From: Gadus chalcogrammus
Taxonomy: Eukaryota; Chordata; Actinopteri; Gadiformes; Gadidae
DNA length: 64,000 nt
Direction: 5' to 3'
Assembly (NCBI RefSeq): GCF_026213295.1
Contig: NC_079418.1
Coordinates: 5,637,479 to 5,701,478, forward strand
Positions within the stretch are counted from its first letter, which is position 1. Each line of letters starts with the position of its first letter. Positions 54,194-64,000 of the stretch are shown piece after piece. The translations under genes were made by a program, and so were the position numbers. The notes beneath the pieces are model-generated. The model saw only the letters and a list, made by a program, of their open reading frames with translations, was not told the DNA's origin and made no database searches.

Positions 54194-55238
54194 TTACGTC
54201 TCCCCGGTTGCCGTACCCGGTAGTTGACCTCGCCGACCCGTTCGACCAACTCGTATGGGCCCTGCCACTTGGCTAGGAACTTGCACTCCGCTGTCGGTAC
54301 CAGGACCAGTACCAGGTCCCCTGGTCGGAAGAAGCGTAGCTGGGCTCCCCGGTTGTACACCCTCGCCTGGGCCTGCTGTGCTCGCCGAAGATGGTCCCGC
54401 ACGATGGGCCATACGGGCCATACGGTCCCTCACCTGCTCCACGTGATCCAGCGTGGTGTGGTGGGGCGACTGCTGGCTGTCCCACGCCTCCTTGGTGATG
54501 TCCAGGATCCCCCGTGGTCTTCTCCCGTAGAGGAGCTCGAACAGGGAAAACCCGGAGGAAGCCTTGGGTACCTCCCGTATCACGAACAGAACGTGGGGCA
54601 GCAGCTGTTCCCAGTTCTTCCCGTCCGTGCTCATGGTCTTCTTCAACATCTGCTTCAGCGTTTTGTTGAATCGCTCCACGAGGCCGTCCGTCTGAGGGTG
54701 GTACACCGACGTCCGGAGCTGTGTGACCTGGAGGAGACTGAGCAGTTCCTTCCCGGGACATGAAACATGAACCCTGATCGGTCAGCACCTCCCTGGCTAT
54801 CCCCACCCGGCTGAACAGGAGCATAAGCTCCCTAGCTACCACCTTGGCTGTGGCTGCTCTTAGGGGTAGGGCCTCTGGGTACCTGGTGGCGTAGTCCACC
54901 AGCACAAGGATGTACCTGTGTCCCCGGCTGGTTTTGGGGAGGGGACCCACGATGTCTAGGGCTATGCGGTCAAACGGCGTCTTTATGATGGGCATAGGGA
55001 TAAGGGGGTTCCTGACCGTGGACCTAGGGGCCACCTGCTGACACTCGGGACACCCCAGGCAGTGCCGCTCCACGTCCCTCTTCACCCCCGGCCAGTAGAA
55101 TCTAGCTAAAACCCTGTCACAGGTTTTTTCCATCCCTAAATGCGCCCCCAGAAGGTGGGTGTGTGCCATGAAGAGCACCTTGCTGACATAAGGTCGGGGG
55201 ACCACTAGCTGTTCCGTTACCTCCCCCCCCTTCTCCAC
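54194..55238 (-). pseudogene. integrase, upstream of RT
   Basis: Zinc domain: AHTHLLGAHLGMEKTCDRVL and CPECQQ. Core: LVLVDYATRYPEALPLRAAT (first Asp) and EVLTDQGSCFMS (second Asp). A frameshift near 54755 moves the catalytic Glu segment (HPQTDGLVERFNKTLKQML) to another frame. C-terminal: ASSGFSLFELLYGRRPRG, then after another shift near 54400 DLVLVLVPTAECKFLAKWQG and LYHVNILKQW, which leads directly into RT. Confidence 0.9.
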
Positions 55239-55569
55239 TACCCTATAGAGCAGCCCCCCCCCTGGTGCTGAAGTGTGGGTGCGGTGGGCGACTCACCGAG
55301 TCCCGGGTCTGTCCGTCATGCGCGAGGACGTGGCTCCAGGCGTGTTTCAGAGCGTCGTCCTGCAGCTTCGCACTGGCAAACTGGCCCGGCCGGGTAGTTC
55401 CCTCTCCCCCTGCCGGCAGGAAATCCGAAAATTCAGTGAGCGGGGAGCTCTCGGGCTCGGACGCCGTCAGGCCTGGTGAAAGCCCCTGCGATCAGCGTTG
55501 GGCGGACGCCCCTGCAGCGTGGACCGGGGAACCTGGAGGGGTGGGTCCGTTCCCGTCAGAGACCTGGTC

Positions 55570-55875
55570 CTAGGCTGACGTCTCCGCCGGGGTCGCCGGA
55601 CGCCGCGTGGCCCCGTAGGCTGGTCGAGCGTACTCTCCGGCGCGGCGGGGAGGCTCTCTTCGGGGTCGGGATCCCTGTTCCGGGTTCCACAGCCGGTTGA
55701 AGATCGGGCAGTCCCTCCCTATCAGAAGCGGTACCGGCAGAAGGGGCACTATTCCTGCACGGACCGTGAACACGCCGTAGGGGGTCCGAACGACCACGTG
55801 ACAGGACTCATAGGTCCGGGTGTCCCCGTGCACACAGGCTACCTCCATCGGTCCCCCCCCAAACGCTGCCAGTGT
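55570..55875 (-). pseudogene. aspartic protease, C-terminal part
   Basis: The frame has CVHGDTRTYESCHVVVRTPYG and LLPVPLLIGRDCPIF, the flap and GRD segments of a retroviral-type protease. Its active site (ALLDTGS) is in the gag frame just upstream, so a frameshift near 55860 separates the two halves. 55239-55569 holds a degraded linker with no clear domain. Confidence 0.75.
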
Positions 55876-56910
55876 CCAGAAGGGCCTGTGTGTCCTGGTT
55901 CATTACCCGTGCGGGAATCGTCGGGGTCCCTGGCGCGCCCTGCGCCCAGCAGGTGGCCAGCAGGCAGGGTCGGCGCGAACCCTCGTCCACGTAGGCGGAC
56001 GGCATTGACACGTCCCGGTCTCCCGGGCAGAACCGCGCTATATGCCCCGTCTGGCCGCAGGTGTAGCACCGCCTGCCCTCGCTACCCTCCTGGGTCACCA
56101 CCGGTGGTTCTGGTGGGGGTGTTCGCGGCGAGGTCGTGGGTCCCCTACGGTCCCGGCGGGGCTCCGCCGATCGCGGGGTAGTCCTGGGGCTGGCGCTCAG
56201 CTGTTGGGCCAACTGCCAATTCTCCAGCTGACGTATGAGGTCGTCCACTGTGTCCGGATGGTGGTGGGCTAGGACCCTCCGCGCGTCAGGCGGCAGCTGG
56301 CGAATGGTGTTGTCAATGAGCACGCGGTCGAGTGCGCTGGGTCCCTCTCTAGTCGCTAGCCACCTCCTCACCAGACGACCGTGCTGCGCGATCTGCGTCC
56401 GCACCGGACCCCGGACGTCAAAGCGCCAGTCGTTGAACCGGAGCGCCCTCGCCGCGAGGTTGTGCCCGTAATAGGCCAGTATTGCCTGCTTGAGGGCAGG
56501 ATACTGGCCGGCAGTCCTGGCCGATAGGTCCTGGCCCGCCTGCTGTGCCGGCCCAGTGAGGAAGGGTGACAGGATGTGTGCCCACTGGTCCTCCGGCCAG
56601 CTCTCCCTCCGGGCGGTTCGCTCAAATACCTCCAGATAGGCCTCCACATCATCATCCGGACCTAGCTTGGTGAGCCGGCTGGTCGGGGCGGCGATCGGGG
56701 AGTCGCGAATGGCGTGCTGTGTGAGGCGAAGCACCGCTTCGCGGAGCAGAGCCAGGCTCTCCGCCGAGTCCCGCTGTGCCGCGGCGACCTGCTGTTGGAT
56801 CTCCCTGGATCTGCTGTTGGCGCTGGGCAGCGGCGGCTCCATCTGGGTTTGGCATATCCGTGGCTTGTAGTTCCCCGTGGATCGAAGCGGGTTCCGAGTG
56901 CCTGCCTTCT
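55870..56910 (-). pseudogene. gag, capsid and nucleocapsid
   Basis: A near-complete gag reads through a Gln/Arg-rich N-terminus (SREIQQQVAAAQRDSAESLA). The capsid has DDDVEAYLEVFERTARRESW, WAHILSPFLTGPAQQA and LKQAILAYYGHN. A SCAN-like C-terminal capsid follows (RLVRRWLATREGP, LIDNTIRQLPPDARRVL). The zinc knuckle is CYTCGQTGHIARFC. It ends at the protease active site ALLDTGS before the frameshift. The capsid resembles the gag lineage that gave rise to vertebrate SCAN domains; that link is established for Gmr1-like elements, the assignment here is by eye. Confidence 0.85.
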
Positions 56911-56938
56911 CCACCATATGTGGCAACCCGGTTGGCTG

Positions 56939-57244
56939 CAAGACCAACCAGGTGTGTGTTTGTCAAACACTGAATGTCAAGGGAATAGGCGGCGGCTTAA
57001 AAAAGTATTTTGATTGCGCGCTAATTAAGTCTAGTTCGTTGTTATTTAAGTTTACTCTTTACTTATAAAGGTTTTTCCGTTTCCTAGTAATAATGTCTTT
57101 ATTTAGGAGACAGTTTGATTATTTTTTCTACGTAAAATAAACGCAACCATTCCTTAAAGACGCGTGTGCTTAAAATCATTGGAAGCGAGTCGGACTGACC
57201 TTGTCTTCTGTACCCACGGCCCAAACCAAAGAACGGCCGAGACA

Positions 57245-57245
<1 letters not shown>
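56939..57245. other. unassigned, position of the missing 5' LTR
   Basis: AT-rich DNA unlike the LTR at 52321-52686. AAATAAACG near 57136 may be a chance signal. No GGGTTGCCACA end is present before the GT array. Confidence 0.35.
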
Positions 57246-57246
<1 letters not shown>

Positions 57247-57302
<56 letters not shown>

Positions 57303-57450
57303 ATTTATGCAAGTGTGTGGATATCTGTGTTTGTATGTTTGTGTGTGTGTGTATCAGTGTGTGTATCTGTATGCGTGTTTGTGTGTGTGCATTTATGCGA
57401 GTGTGTGTGTATCTGTACCTGTGTGTTTGTGTGTGTGTGTGTGTATCTGT

Positions 57451-57535
<85 letters not shown>
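57247..57535. repeat. (GT)n microsatellite
   Basis: Pure GT at both ends with GTATCTGT and GCATTTATGC interruptions. Confidence 0.95.
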
Positions 57536-57629
57536 ACTGCCTAACGACGAGGGAGCGTATGTTTGCCCAAAGCGATTCGCACCCCAACCATCACCTGTAT
57601 CCTCCACCCTCTCCCCATTTCCCTTGTGT

Positions 57630-57631
<2 letters not shown>

Positions 57632-57690
<59 letters not shown>
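57632..57690. repeat. (CA)n microsatellite
   Basis: About 29 CA units. It lies opposite in sense to the GT arrays on each side, so the transcript of this region could fold back. Confidence 0.95.
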
Positions 57691-57693
<3 letters not shown>

Positions 57694-57759
57694 GGGACGA
57701 AAAGACATTGAAAGGATCCAATGAATGGTCTTCAGTCATTCACATCATGCCAACATTTA

Positions 57760-57795
<36 letters not shown>

Positions 57796-58035
57796 TATAT
57801 ATCTATCTGTGCATGCCTGCTTGTGTGTGTGTGTTTGAATCAGTATGTGTTTTCATGTGTGTGTCTATATCTGTGTGGGTGCGTCTATATCTGTGTGTGC
57901 ATATGGGTGTATATATCTAATGGTGCGCCCATGCTTGTGTGCGAGTGTGTGTGTTTGTATCAGTGTGTGTGTGTATGTGTGTGTGCGTATCTGTACATAT
58001 ATGTGATCTGCGTGTGTTTCTGTGTGTATGAATAT
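57760..58035. repeat. (GT)n-rich minisatellite
   Basis: GTGTGTATCTGT, GTGTATATATCTA and TGTTTGTATCAGTGTGT units recur, similar to 57300-57440. Confidence 0.85.
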
Positions 58036-58089
58036 ACGTTTTTTAAGAACGTTACGACTCAAATCGTGTTCGATTCAATTACTTTATAT

Positions 58090-58250
58090 TAAGCACGTCC
58101 ATCTTGGAAGTACTTGGAAGTACCATCTTGGAAGTAAACCTCGCAGCACGTCCACCTTGGAAGTAGATTTGTCATTCTGACAAATGGACTTATTGTTACT
58201 CGCTCTGGATAAAAGCGTCTGCTAAACGCCCTGAATGTAAACGTAAATGT
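58090..58250 (+). repeat. dispersed fish repeat with triplicated motif
   Basis: ATCTTGGAAGTA/ACCTTGGAAGTA occurs four times between 58102 and 58163. It is followed by CTCTGGATAAAAGCGTCTGC and TAAACGCCCTGAATGTAAA, the familiar 3' tail of fish SINE/LINE repeats. Confidence 0.6.
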
Positions 58251-58850
58251 TATATAAGAATAAAATGCATCATCTGAAACTGTTGTGCAGCTTGGGATTT
58301 ACCTATCATTTTTCTCTGCGTTGTCGAACGAAACACAATGTTCTACTGCTACAGCCATGCCTGCTGTGAGGTGCAGATGTATCACCGCCTTGTTCAAAGG
58401 CTACGAGCTGTCCCTCTGAAAAACCACAGGTCTCCTCAATTAGAATTTAAAGACATCAGTCACGTCGGCGACAAATTACCGGGACATCTTTACGGGGGTA
58501 TAACTCATTAAAATTAGGATTAGTATGACGTTAAAATACCAGCTGACGCGGCAGAAGATAAACGCTAGACAACGAACTCTCTCTTAAATCATGATCCGTT
58601 TTTTTTCATTCCCATTTAAAAGGTCACTCATGTCTCGAAGGTCGACAGTTCAGACCATTGCAGCCGTGAATCTGCAGCAGTATATGCTTTTTGTTTGTTA
58701 GTGATTCACGTTTATTTACGGACTGTTGCGCTCCATAAAATATTTATTAATTGATTTATATATGCATTTTTAGGTTTTGTTCATCATACAGAGCCAAACT
58801 GCCTGCTGGTTGGCCGGTTTTTATTTAACGTTAGCCAATATTACGGTAGG
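58251..58850. other. unassigned
   Basis: No gene or transposon end recognised. Confidence 0.3.
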
Positions 58851-58859
58851 CAAAAGTAC

Positions 58860-59055
58860 AGGTGGATTTAGTGGTGATTATTGTGGTAGAGGTGGTGGTG
58901 GTGGTGGTGATGGTAGTGGTGATGTAGGTGGTGGTGGTGGTGGTGATGGTGTTAGTGTTGGTGGTGAAGGCAGTAATACAGGTGGTGCTGGTGGAGGTAG
59001 ATGTGGTGGTGTTGGAGGTGATGGCTGAGTACAGGTGGTGTTAGTGGTGGTGCTG
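58860..59055. repeat. (GGT)n/(GTGATG) minisatellite
   Basis: GGTGGTGGT and GGTGATGGT units. The Gly-rich open frame across it is compositional. Confidence 0.93.
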
Positions 59056-59491
59056 GACGAGTTATAAAGAGGAAGGGGGGTTCGCCCTCCCCACAGGCAA
59101 ATACGGATGAGAGTCTGACACTAATCCGACAACGACCCCCTCCCCCCCCCCCTGATAAGCTTTTCTCCTGCCTGACAGAATGACAGCGAGTCAGGGCAGG
59201 GGGGGGGGGCTTTTATAACCAGTCCACCGGGGCGGAGAGGTATGGCATCACACACAAAACAAACACAACATGGATAGTACAGGGAGAGAGAGAGAGTATG
59301 TGTACGTGCAAAGGTGTGTCTGTGTATGTATGTATGTGAAGGTGTGTGTGTGTGTGGGTTTGTGTGTGTATGTGAAGGTGTGTGTCCACAGTGACCGATG
59401 CTGAATCTTGGAGGGGAAGCAAAGCGGAGGCTCTGAACTTGACTGAAAAGAAAAATGTACGAACTTACTTAGAGGAGGTCGGGGGTGTGTG

Positions 59492-60638
59492 TGTCGCGCA
59501 AACCCCTAACTAAGGATTCCCCCAAATACCACAACAGCAGTCGATGGATCAATTATTAACAGAAATGCTTTATTAATACAATTTCATAAAACAAAGAGCA
59601 CAAGCAAGTCAAATCTACCTAGAAAGCCCGGGGGTAGGCTGGTACTCTGGATAACCGTAACCATACCTTCATGAGCCAACCTCGACACCCGCACACGTTG
59701 CACACCCTGCCCTCACTGCAAGCCTATAGACACAGCAAACGTTGAACTCTGCACACTGCACACGCTGAACGCTACACACTGCACACTGCACACTACACAC
59801 TGCGAACACTGAACGCTGAACGCTACACACAGCACACGTTGAACACACGTGAGGGGGACCAACCTCAAGAACACAGAAGGAAGGGCTCGCTGAACAATTC
59901 AGCCTGGTATCCACCAGGGCCTGCCGTAGCCACCCCCTGGTTTATAGGGATCCCATACAAGGAAGACCGACTTGTTGATAAAATATCCCTATAACAGACA
60001 AAACAGTAAAAGAGTATAAAATCGTTCGTTCCAACTCGCGCCAGACCAGTCCCTCAAACGGCGAGTTGGAAAAACAAAGCAAACCAAATAAACAGTGCTC
60101 TAGGATGTAGAGTGGAGATCCGTCCGCCGGCGCCGTCCCTCGCTGGTCACGGAGGCCGGAGCGGACCAGAAGACCTGCACCAGATCCTCTAGACAGAACA
60201 GACAAAACGATGCGTCAGGGTGATCAGACGTTACGGAATCCGACTCACTCACGCTTACGCTAGAGTACGTCCCTTTCTGACGGGACTCGCAGGCGTTGTA
60301 GGGTCGAAAGGTCCTTCCTGGCTTGCGAAGTCTGGTCGCGTAGTCCTCCGGAGGTAGCGGGTAGTGATGAGCGGTCCGGGTTGTCGGCGTCCAGGCATAA
60401 ATCCTTGTGTCCTCGGGCTGAGGAGCGCGCTGAACTCCATGTTTTCGCCCCTTTTATTTCCTGGTCTCTTCTTCTGTGTACAGGAAACACTGAAACACAA
60501 CGTACACCCCAACCCACAGTGCCCCTAGGGGCAGGGAATATCGGCTCTAGCCAGAGTCTATTGTTCGGGATCTGGGGGGGGAAAAGCAGTCTTTTTAGTT
60601 AATATACTGTTCCCCCCCTTTAGTCGCCTTCCGCGACA
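59492..60638 (-). repeat. 3' LTR of the terminal gypsy element
   Basis: It starts on the minus strand TGTCGCGGAAG, directly after the polypurine tract AAAGAGGGGGGGAG, and ends GCGCGACA. That gives 1147 bp with TGTCGCG inverted ends. It holds a short array of CACACTGCACACTG/GAACGCTGAACGCT units at 59750-59830. The pol stop lies about 19 bp inside it. Confidence 0.8.
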
Positions 60639-63600
60639 CTCCCCCCCTCTTTAACCATGGTCGCCCGACCTGGTGAATCAAGTATAGCGTGTAGGTCGTA
60701 CCCCAAAGTTGCTTCGCTGGGAGCGACGAGGCCCCATTGTGTGCTGGTCCGCTTCCGAATCAGTGGAACGGATACCTCATCATTTAACACAACATCCTCA
60801 TCATCAACCAACAGCGGATCATAATTAACAACATTCCTATCATTAATCAACAATGAATCATTGTTAACAACATTCCTATCACTTACTAACCCTGGTCCCC
60901 CCCCAGTGGTCCTACCTTGGGTCCCCAACTCAAAGGGTCGGGCAGTAGGGGGGTGAGGAGGCATCATTGTGGGGATGCTTAAGGAAGGCCTTGGAGGACC
61001 TAAGGGAATGGAGGTGGATTGTATAGGGGAAAAACGACCGGGGGGTAGCGTGGGGTGTACTGCCCTAGGCGAGACACCAGTGACGGCTGGACGGGAGGGG
61101 CACGGGGGCACTAGGAAACTGGGAAGATTGAACTGGGGCGGGACATCCACATTGGCCCCAGGTGGGCCTTCCTCTTGTACCTGCGGGCTGCCCAGCACTC
61201 CTGCTGGGCATGGGCGGAGGTTGTTCCGATGCAAAGTGCGAGTGGGCCCTTCTTCCCCTTCCGGACGAATGAGGTAGACGGGCTGTTCTGGCCGGGGTCG
61301 ATCTAGCACAACATAAGGTGTGGGAAGCCACCTTGATGTCAGTTTCCCTTGCGACCTTCTGCGGAAGTTCTTGATCAGCACTCGCTCGCCAGGTAGCAGA
61401 GGAACAGCCAATGCCCGTCTATTGTACCGTTTCTGGTCCCACGCCTGCCGGCGGGAGACGTTTCGCTGCACTCGGGCGTAAGCGTCCATCAGGGTATTAT
61501 GGTGCTGGTGGACCCATTCTTCGAGGTCACCTCGCCGCTGGGGCGGGGTCACTCCATGGATCATGTCGATCGGTAGTCTGGCATGGCGTCCAAACAGAAC
61601 AAAGTGGGGTGTCATCCCTGTGCTTGTATGGACAGAGTTATTATAAACTTGTATCAGGGCTGGAAGTTTGTGATGCCATCGCGGGTGGTCTGTGGGATCC
61701 AGCGAGCTCAGCAATCCCAGAATTGTTTGGTTGAACCGCTCACATGCCCCGTTCCCTTGGGGGTGATACGGGGTGGTACGACTTTTTGTACAGCCATACA
61801 ACTCGCAGAGTTGACGCATCAATGCCGACTCGAAGGCGCCCCCTTGGTCGGTCAGAATTCGTTCTGGACACCCAAACGGCTGGATTAGGGCTGTCCATAA
61901 AGCTTTTACCGTGGTTGTGGCTGTCTGATCCCGTGTGGGTACGGCCAGAGCGTAGCGGGAAAATAAGTCCGTAATAACTAAGATGTATGGGAAGGCATCA
62001 GCCGGTCTCCCCAAGGATAGGTAATCTAGCCCTACTAGTTCAAAGGGGTAGCTACATTTTATTGACTGCAGGGGTGCACGAATCTCAGGGCCGGCCTTAC
62101 TTACAAGGCACGTAGGGCATTCTTGCGTCCACACTCGGACGTCCCTACTCATTCCTGGCCAAAAGAACCGTCGTCTTAGAATGGACAGGACCTTCTCCAC
62201 TCCACTATGCCCCGCGGCCCGGTGGTACTCCAGCCAAAGTCCAAAACAGCACTTAGGCGGGAGGATTATTTGGAGGCCTGTCACCCCAGTATCAGGTTCT
62301 AGCACCTGCCTCATCAGGAGACCCCTGTCCATCTTCAGTCGGTCCCACTCACGCAGTAGTTGGCGCATCTGGAGAGAGAGGGAATGCTTGTCCAGGTCCG
62401 GTGGTAGAGTGCCCACTTCTACCCAGAGGCAGATCTGTTGGAGGTCGGGGTCCTGGCGTTGCCACTCCAACCAGGGCGTCTCTTCTGGGTCTCCCAGGTG
62501 GGTCAGGGGTTCAGCAGGGGTGGCCTCCGCTCTGTCCTCTGTCACCTGGACACCTGCACTCAGGGCCCCTGGGAGCCTGGACAACAAGTCTGCATTTTGG
62601 TTAGAGGCACCTGGCCGATACTTGATGTCGTAAGAGAAATTGGCCAGTTGGGCGGCCCATCTCTGTTCGGTCGCTCCAAGACGGGCGGTGTCGAGGTGTA
62701 CTAACGGGTTGTTGTCAGTGAATACGGTAAACGTTGCACCCCAAAGGTAGTCCTTAAACTTTTCGGTTATAGCCCATTTCATACCGAGTAGCTCCAATTT
62801 AAAGGAGCTATAGTTCTGGTCGTTGCGTTCGGCCGGAACCAGGCTGCGGCTCGCGTAAGCCATCACTCGTTCCTTGCCATCCTGCACCTGGGCTAGTACT
62901 GCACCCAAGCCGTCCAGACTGGCATCAGTGTATAGCTTAAAGGGTAGATTGAAATTAGCAAAGGCCAGAATGGGTGCACTGAGCAACTGTTGTTTCAAGA
63001 ATTCAAAAGCAGTTTGACACTCTGCGGTCCACGTTACTGGTGCCGAGGAACGGCTGGCTGTCCCTTGGAGAAGGCGATTGAGGGGGGCAGCTAACTTTGA
63101 GAAGGAAGCGATAAATCTCCTATAATACCCTACAAAGCCCAGGAAGGAGCGTACCTGTTTGACAGTGGTGGGGACAGGCCAATCTTGGACCGCTCTCGTC
63201 TTCTCTGGATCGGTGGCCACTCCTCGGCCACTTACAACATGTCCCAGGTAGAGGACCTGTCGCTGGAAGAACAGGCACTTCTTGGGCTGCAGCTTAAGGC
63301 CATGGCTTTGGAGGCGTTCGAAAACCTGTTCCAGGTGTCGCAGGTGGGAGTAAATGATGATGTCGTCCAGGTATATCAGAAGGTGGTCGTGTACCTTGTC
63401 CCCTAGGCAACGTTGCATCAGTCGCTGGAATGTGGCGGGGGCATTGCACAAACCAAAAGGCATCCGGGAGAACTCATACAGGCCCAGTGGGGTGACAAAC
63501 GCAGTTTTCTCCTGGTCAGGGGGTGCCACCCCGACCTGCCAGTACCCACTGGCTAAGTCCAGCGTCGAGTACCATTCCGCCTGGTGGAGGCCCGTCAGGG

Positions 63601-63663
63601 ACTCCTCAATCCTAGGGAGGGGAAACGAATCTTTATGAGTCACTGCGTTAAGTCTCCGATAGT
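60620..63663 (-). pseudogene. conventional gypsy pol: RT, RNase H, integrase
   Basis: 1007 codons are open from 63643 to the stop at 60620-60622. RT: YSTLDLASGYWQVGVAPPDQ, FSRMPFGLCNAPATFQRLMQ and the catalytic LLIYLDDIIIYS near residue 90. Connection: RSFLGFVGYYRRFIASFSKL. RNase H: LYTDASLDGLGAVLAQ, ELLGMKWAI, VFTDNNPLVHL and NADLLSRLPG. Integrase zinc domain: HRAAGHSGVEKVLSILRRRF and CPTC near residues 500-540. Core: VITDLFSRYALAVP, ILTDQGGAFES and NGACERFNQT, all three catalytic acids present. A Pro-rich tail ends GGSVAEGD. The real protein starts further upstream; a single-base frameshift separates that part. Confidence 0.92.
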
Positions 63664-64000
63664 CTACGCAGAGCGCAATGAGCCATCTTTCTTCTTAACA
63701 AGGACTACTGCGGCGGCCCAGGGACTCAAACTCTCTTGAATCACACCACTGTCCAGCATACTCTTCAGTAGTCCGCGTAGTTCAGGGTACAATGTGGGTG
63801 GAACAGGTCTATACCTTTCCCGGATGGGGGGTGCCGTTCCGGTAGGGATACGATGGTGCACGGCCGTGGTAAAACCAAAGTCCTCCTCGTGGGCAGAAAA
63901 CACCCCTGGCCACTTTCGTAGCAAGGCTGAGAACTGTTCCAACTGCCCTGGAAGAAGTTCAGTGCTCTCCTCTCCCTGCAGTGGTGTCTCTCTTGCTGGG
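63664..64000 (-). pseudogene. gypsy pol upstream of the frameshift, cut by the window edge
   Basis: The frame reads WPGVFSAHEEDFGFTTAVHH, RYRPVPPTLYPELRGLLKSM and WAAAVVLVKKKDGSLR, the N-terminal finger region of RT. Near 63670 one base is missing relative to the CVDYRRLNAVT frame that follows. Gag and the 5' LTR would lie beyond position 64000. Confidence 0.88.

Larger units (their letters stand above)
52321..56938 (-). mobile_element. second large Gmr1-like element
   Basis: On the minus strand the order is 5' LTR remnant, gag, protease, integrase, RT, RNase H, 3' LTR. The 3' LTR (52321-52686) is complete. Only the last 20 bp of the 5' LTR (56919-56938) match it, so the 5' side is truncated. 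GC content is visibly higher than in the surroundings. Several frameshifts inactivate it. Confidence 0.9.
59492..64000 (-). mobile_element. conventional Ty3/gypsy element, 3' half
   Basis: RT precedes integrase, so this is standard gypsy order, unlike the three Gmr1-like elements in the window. Only one lesion is visible in about 1,100 pol codons, so it is the least decayed LTR element here. Confidence 0.88.

Noticed and set aside
58777..59028. Gly-rich secreted-like protein
   Set aside because: The frame follows a (GGT)n array, and no start context or other codons support a gene.
1..64000. tRNA, rRNA or snRNA genes
   Set aside because: No cloverleaf with A and B boxes or conserved RNA core was recognised by eye; a tRNAscan or Infernal run would be needed to exclude weak tRNA-derived SINE heads.

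Overview
The window is vertebrate DNA and almost certainly teleost. It carries fish-type Jockey-superfamily LINEs, a Tx1/L1-like LINE, hAT, piggyBac and PIF/Harbinger DNA transposons with their MITEs, and Ty3/gypsy LTR elements. Long perfect (CA)n, (GA)n and (CT)n microsatellites are very dense. Three of the LTR elements have integrase upstream of reverse transcriptase, the order known from Gmr1, first described in Atlantic cod. Together with the microsatellite density this is compatible with a gadiform, but that is inference. I see no convincing host protein-coding gene, rRNA or tRNA. The window reads as an intergenic or intronic transposon graveyard with one element that may still encode an intact transposase.

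Layout. 0.3-3.3 kb: a LINE endonuclease fragment abutting the 3' end of a gypsy element (integrase plus LTR). 3.3-5.8 kb: AT-rich DNA with two tandem-repeat blocks, hAT-like debris and a Myb/SANT-like exon fragment. 5.8-15.4 kb: a minus-strand LINE split twice, by a Gmr1-like LTR element (8207-11254, 4-bp target duplication) and by a piggyBac element (11663-14819, TTAA target). 15.4-19.6 kb: MITEs, one nested inside another, and microsatellites. 19.6-24.4 kb: an autonomous-type hAT element with a broken transposase (8-bp duplication CTTCATCT), then a 1.1-kb non-autonomous hAT. 24.4-32.5 kb: mostly low-complexity DNA plus two copies, in opposite orientation, of a fish repeat that carries its own minisatellite. 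32.5-35.0 kb: a long-TIR mariner-like MITE, a Harbinger relic and a solo LTR. 37.2-45.3 kb: a complete but decayed Gmr1-like element with a CTGTA duplication, itself hit by at least two MITEs and probably a third element. 45.3-52.3 kb: low-complexity DNA, a perfect 22-bp palindrome and a Tx1-like LINE relic. 52.3-56.9 kb: a second large Gmr1-like element on the minus strand. 57.2-59.2 kb: microsatellites. 59.5-64.0 kb: a comparatively young conventional gypsy element on the minus strand that runs off the window edge.

How the parts relate. Where both ends could be read, the target duplications give the insertion order directly. The LINE is older than the piggyBac and the 3-kb LTR element inside it, and the piggyBac is older than the hAT MITE in its transposase intron. 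The 8-kb Gmr1-like element is older than the MITEs in its gag gene and in its 3' LTR. Boundaries quoted to the base rest on target duplications or terminal inverted repeats read in the sequence. Family names rest on motif recognition, not on a database search.
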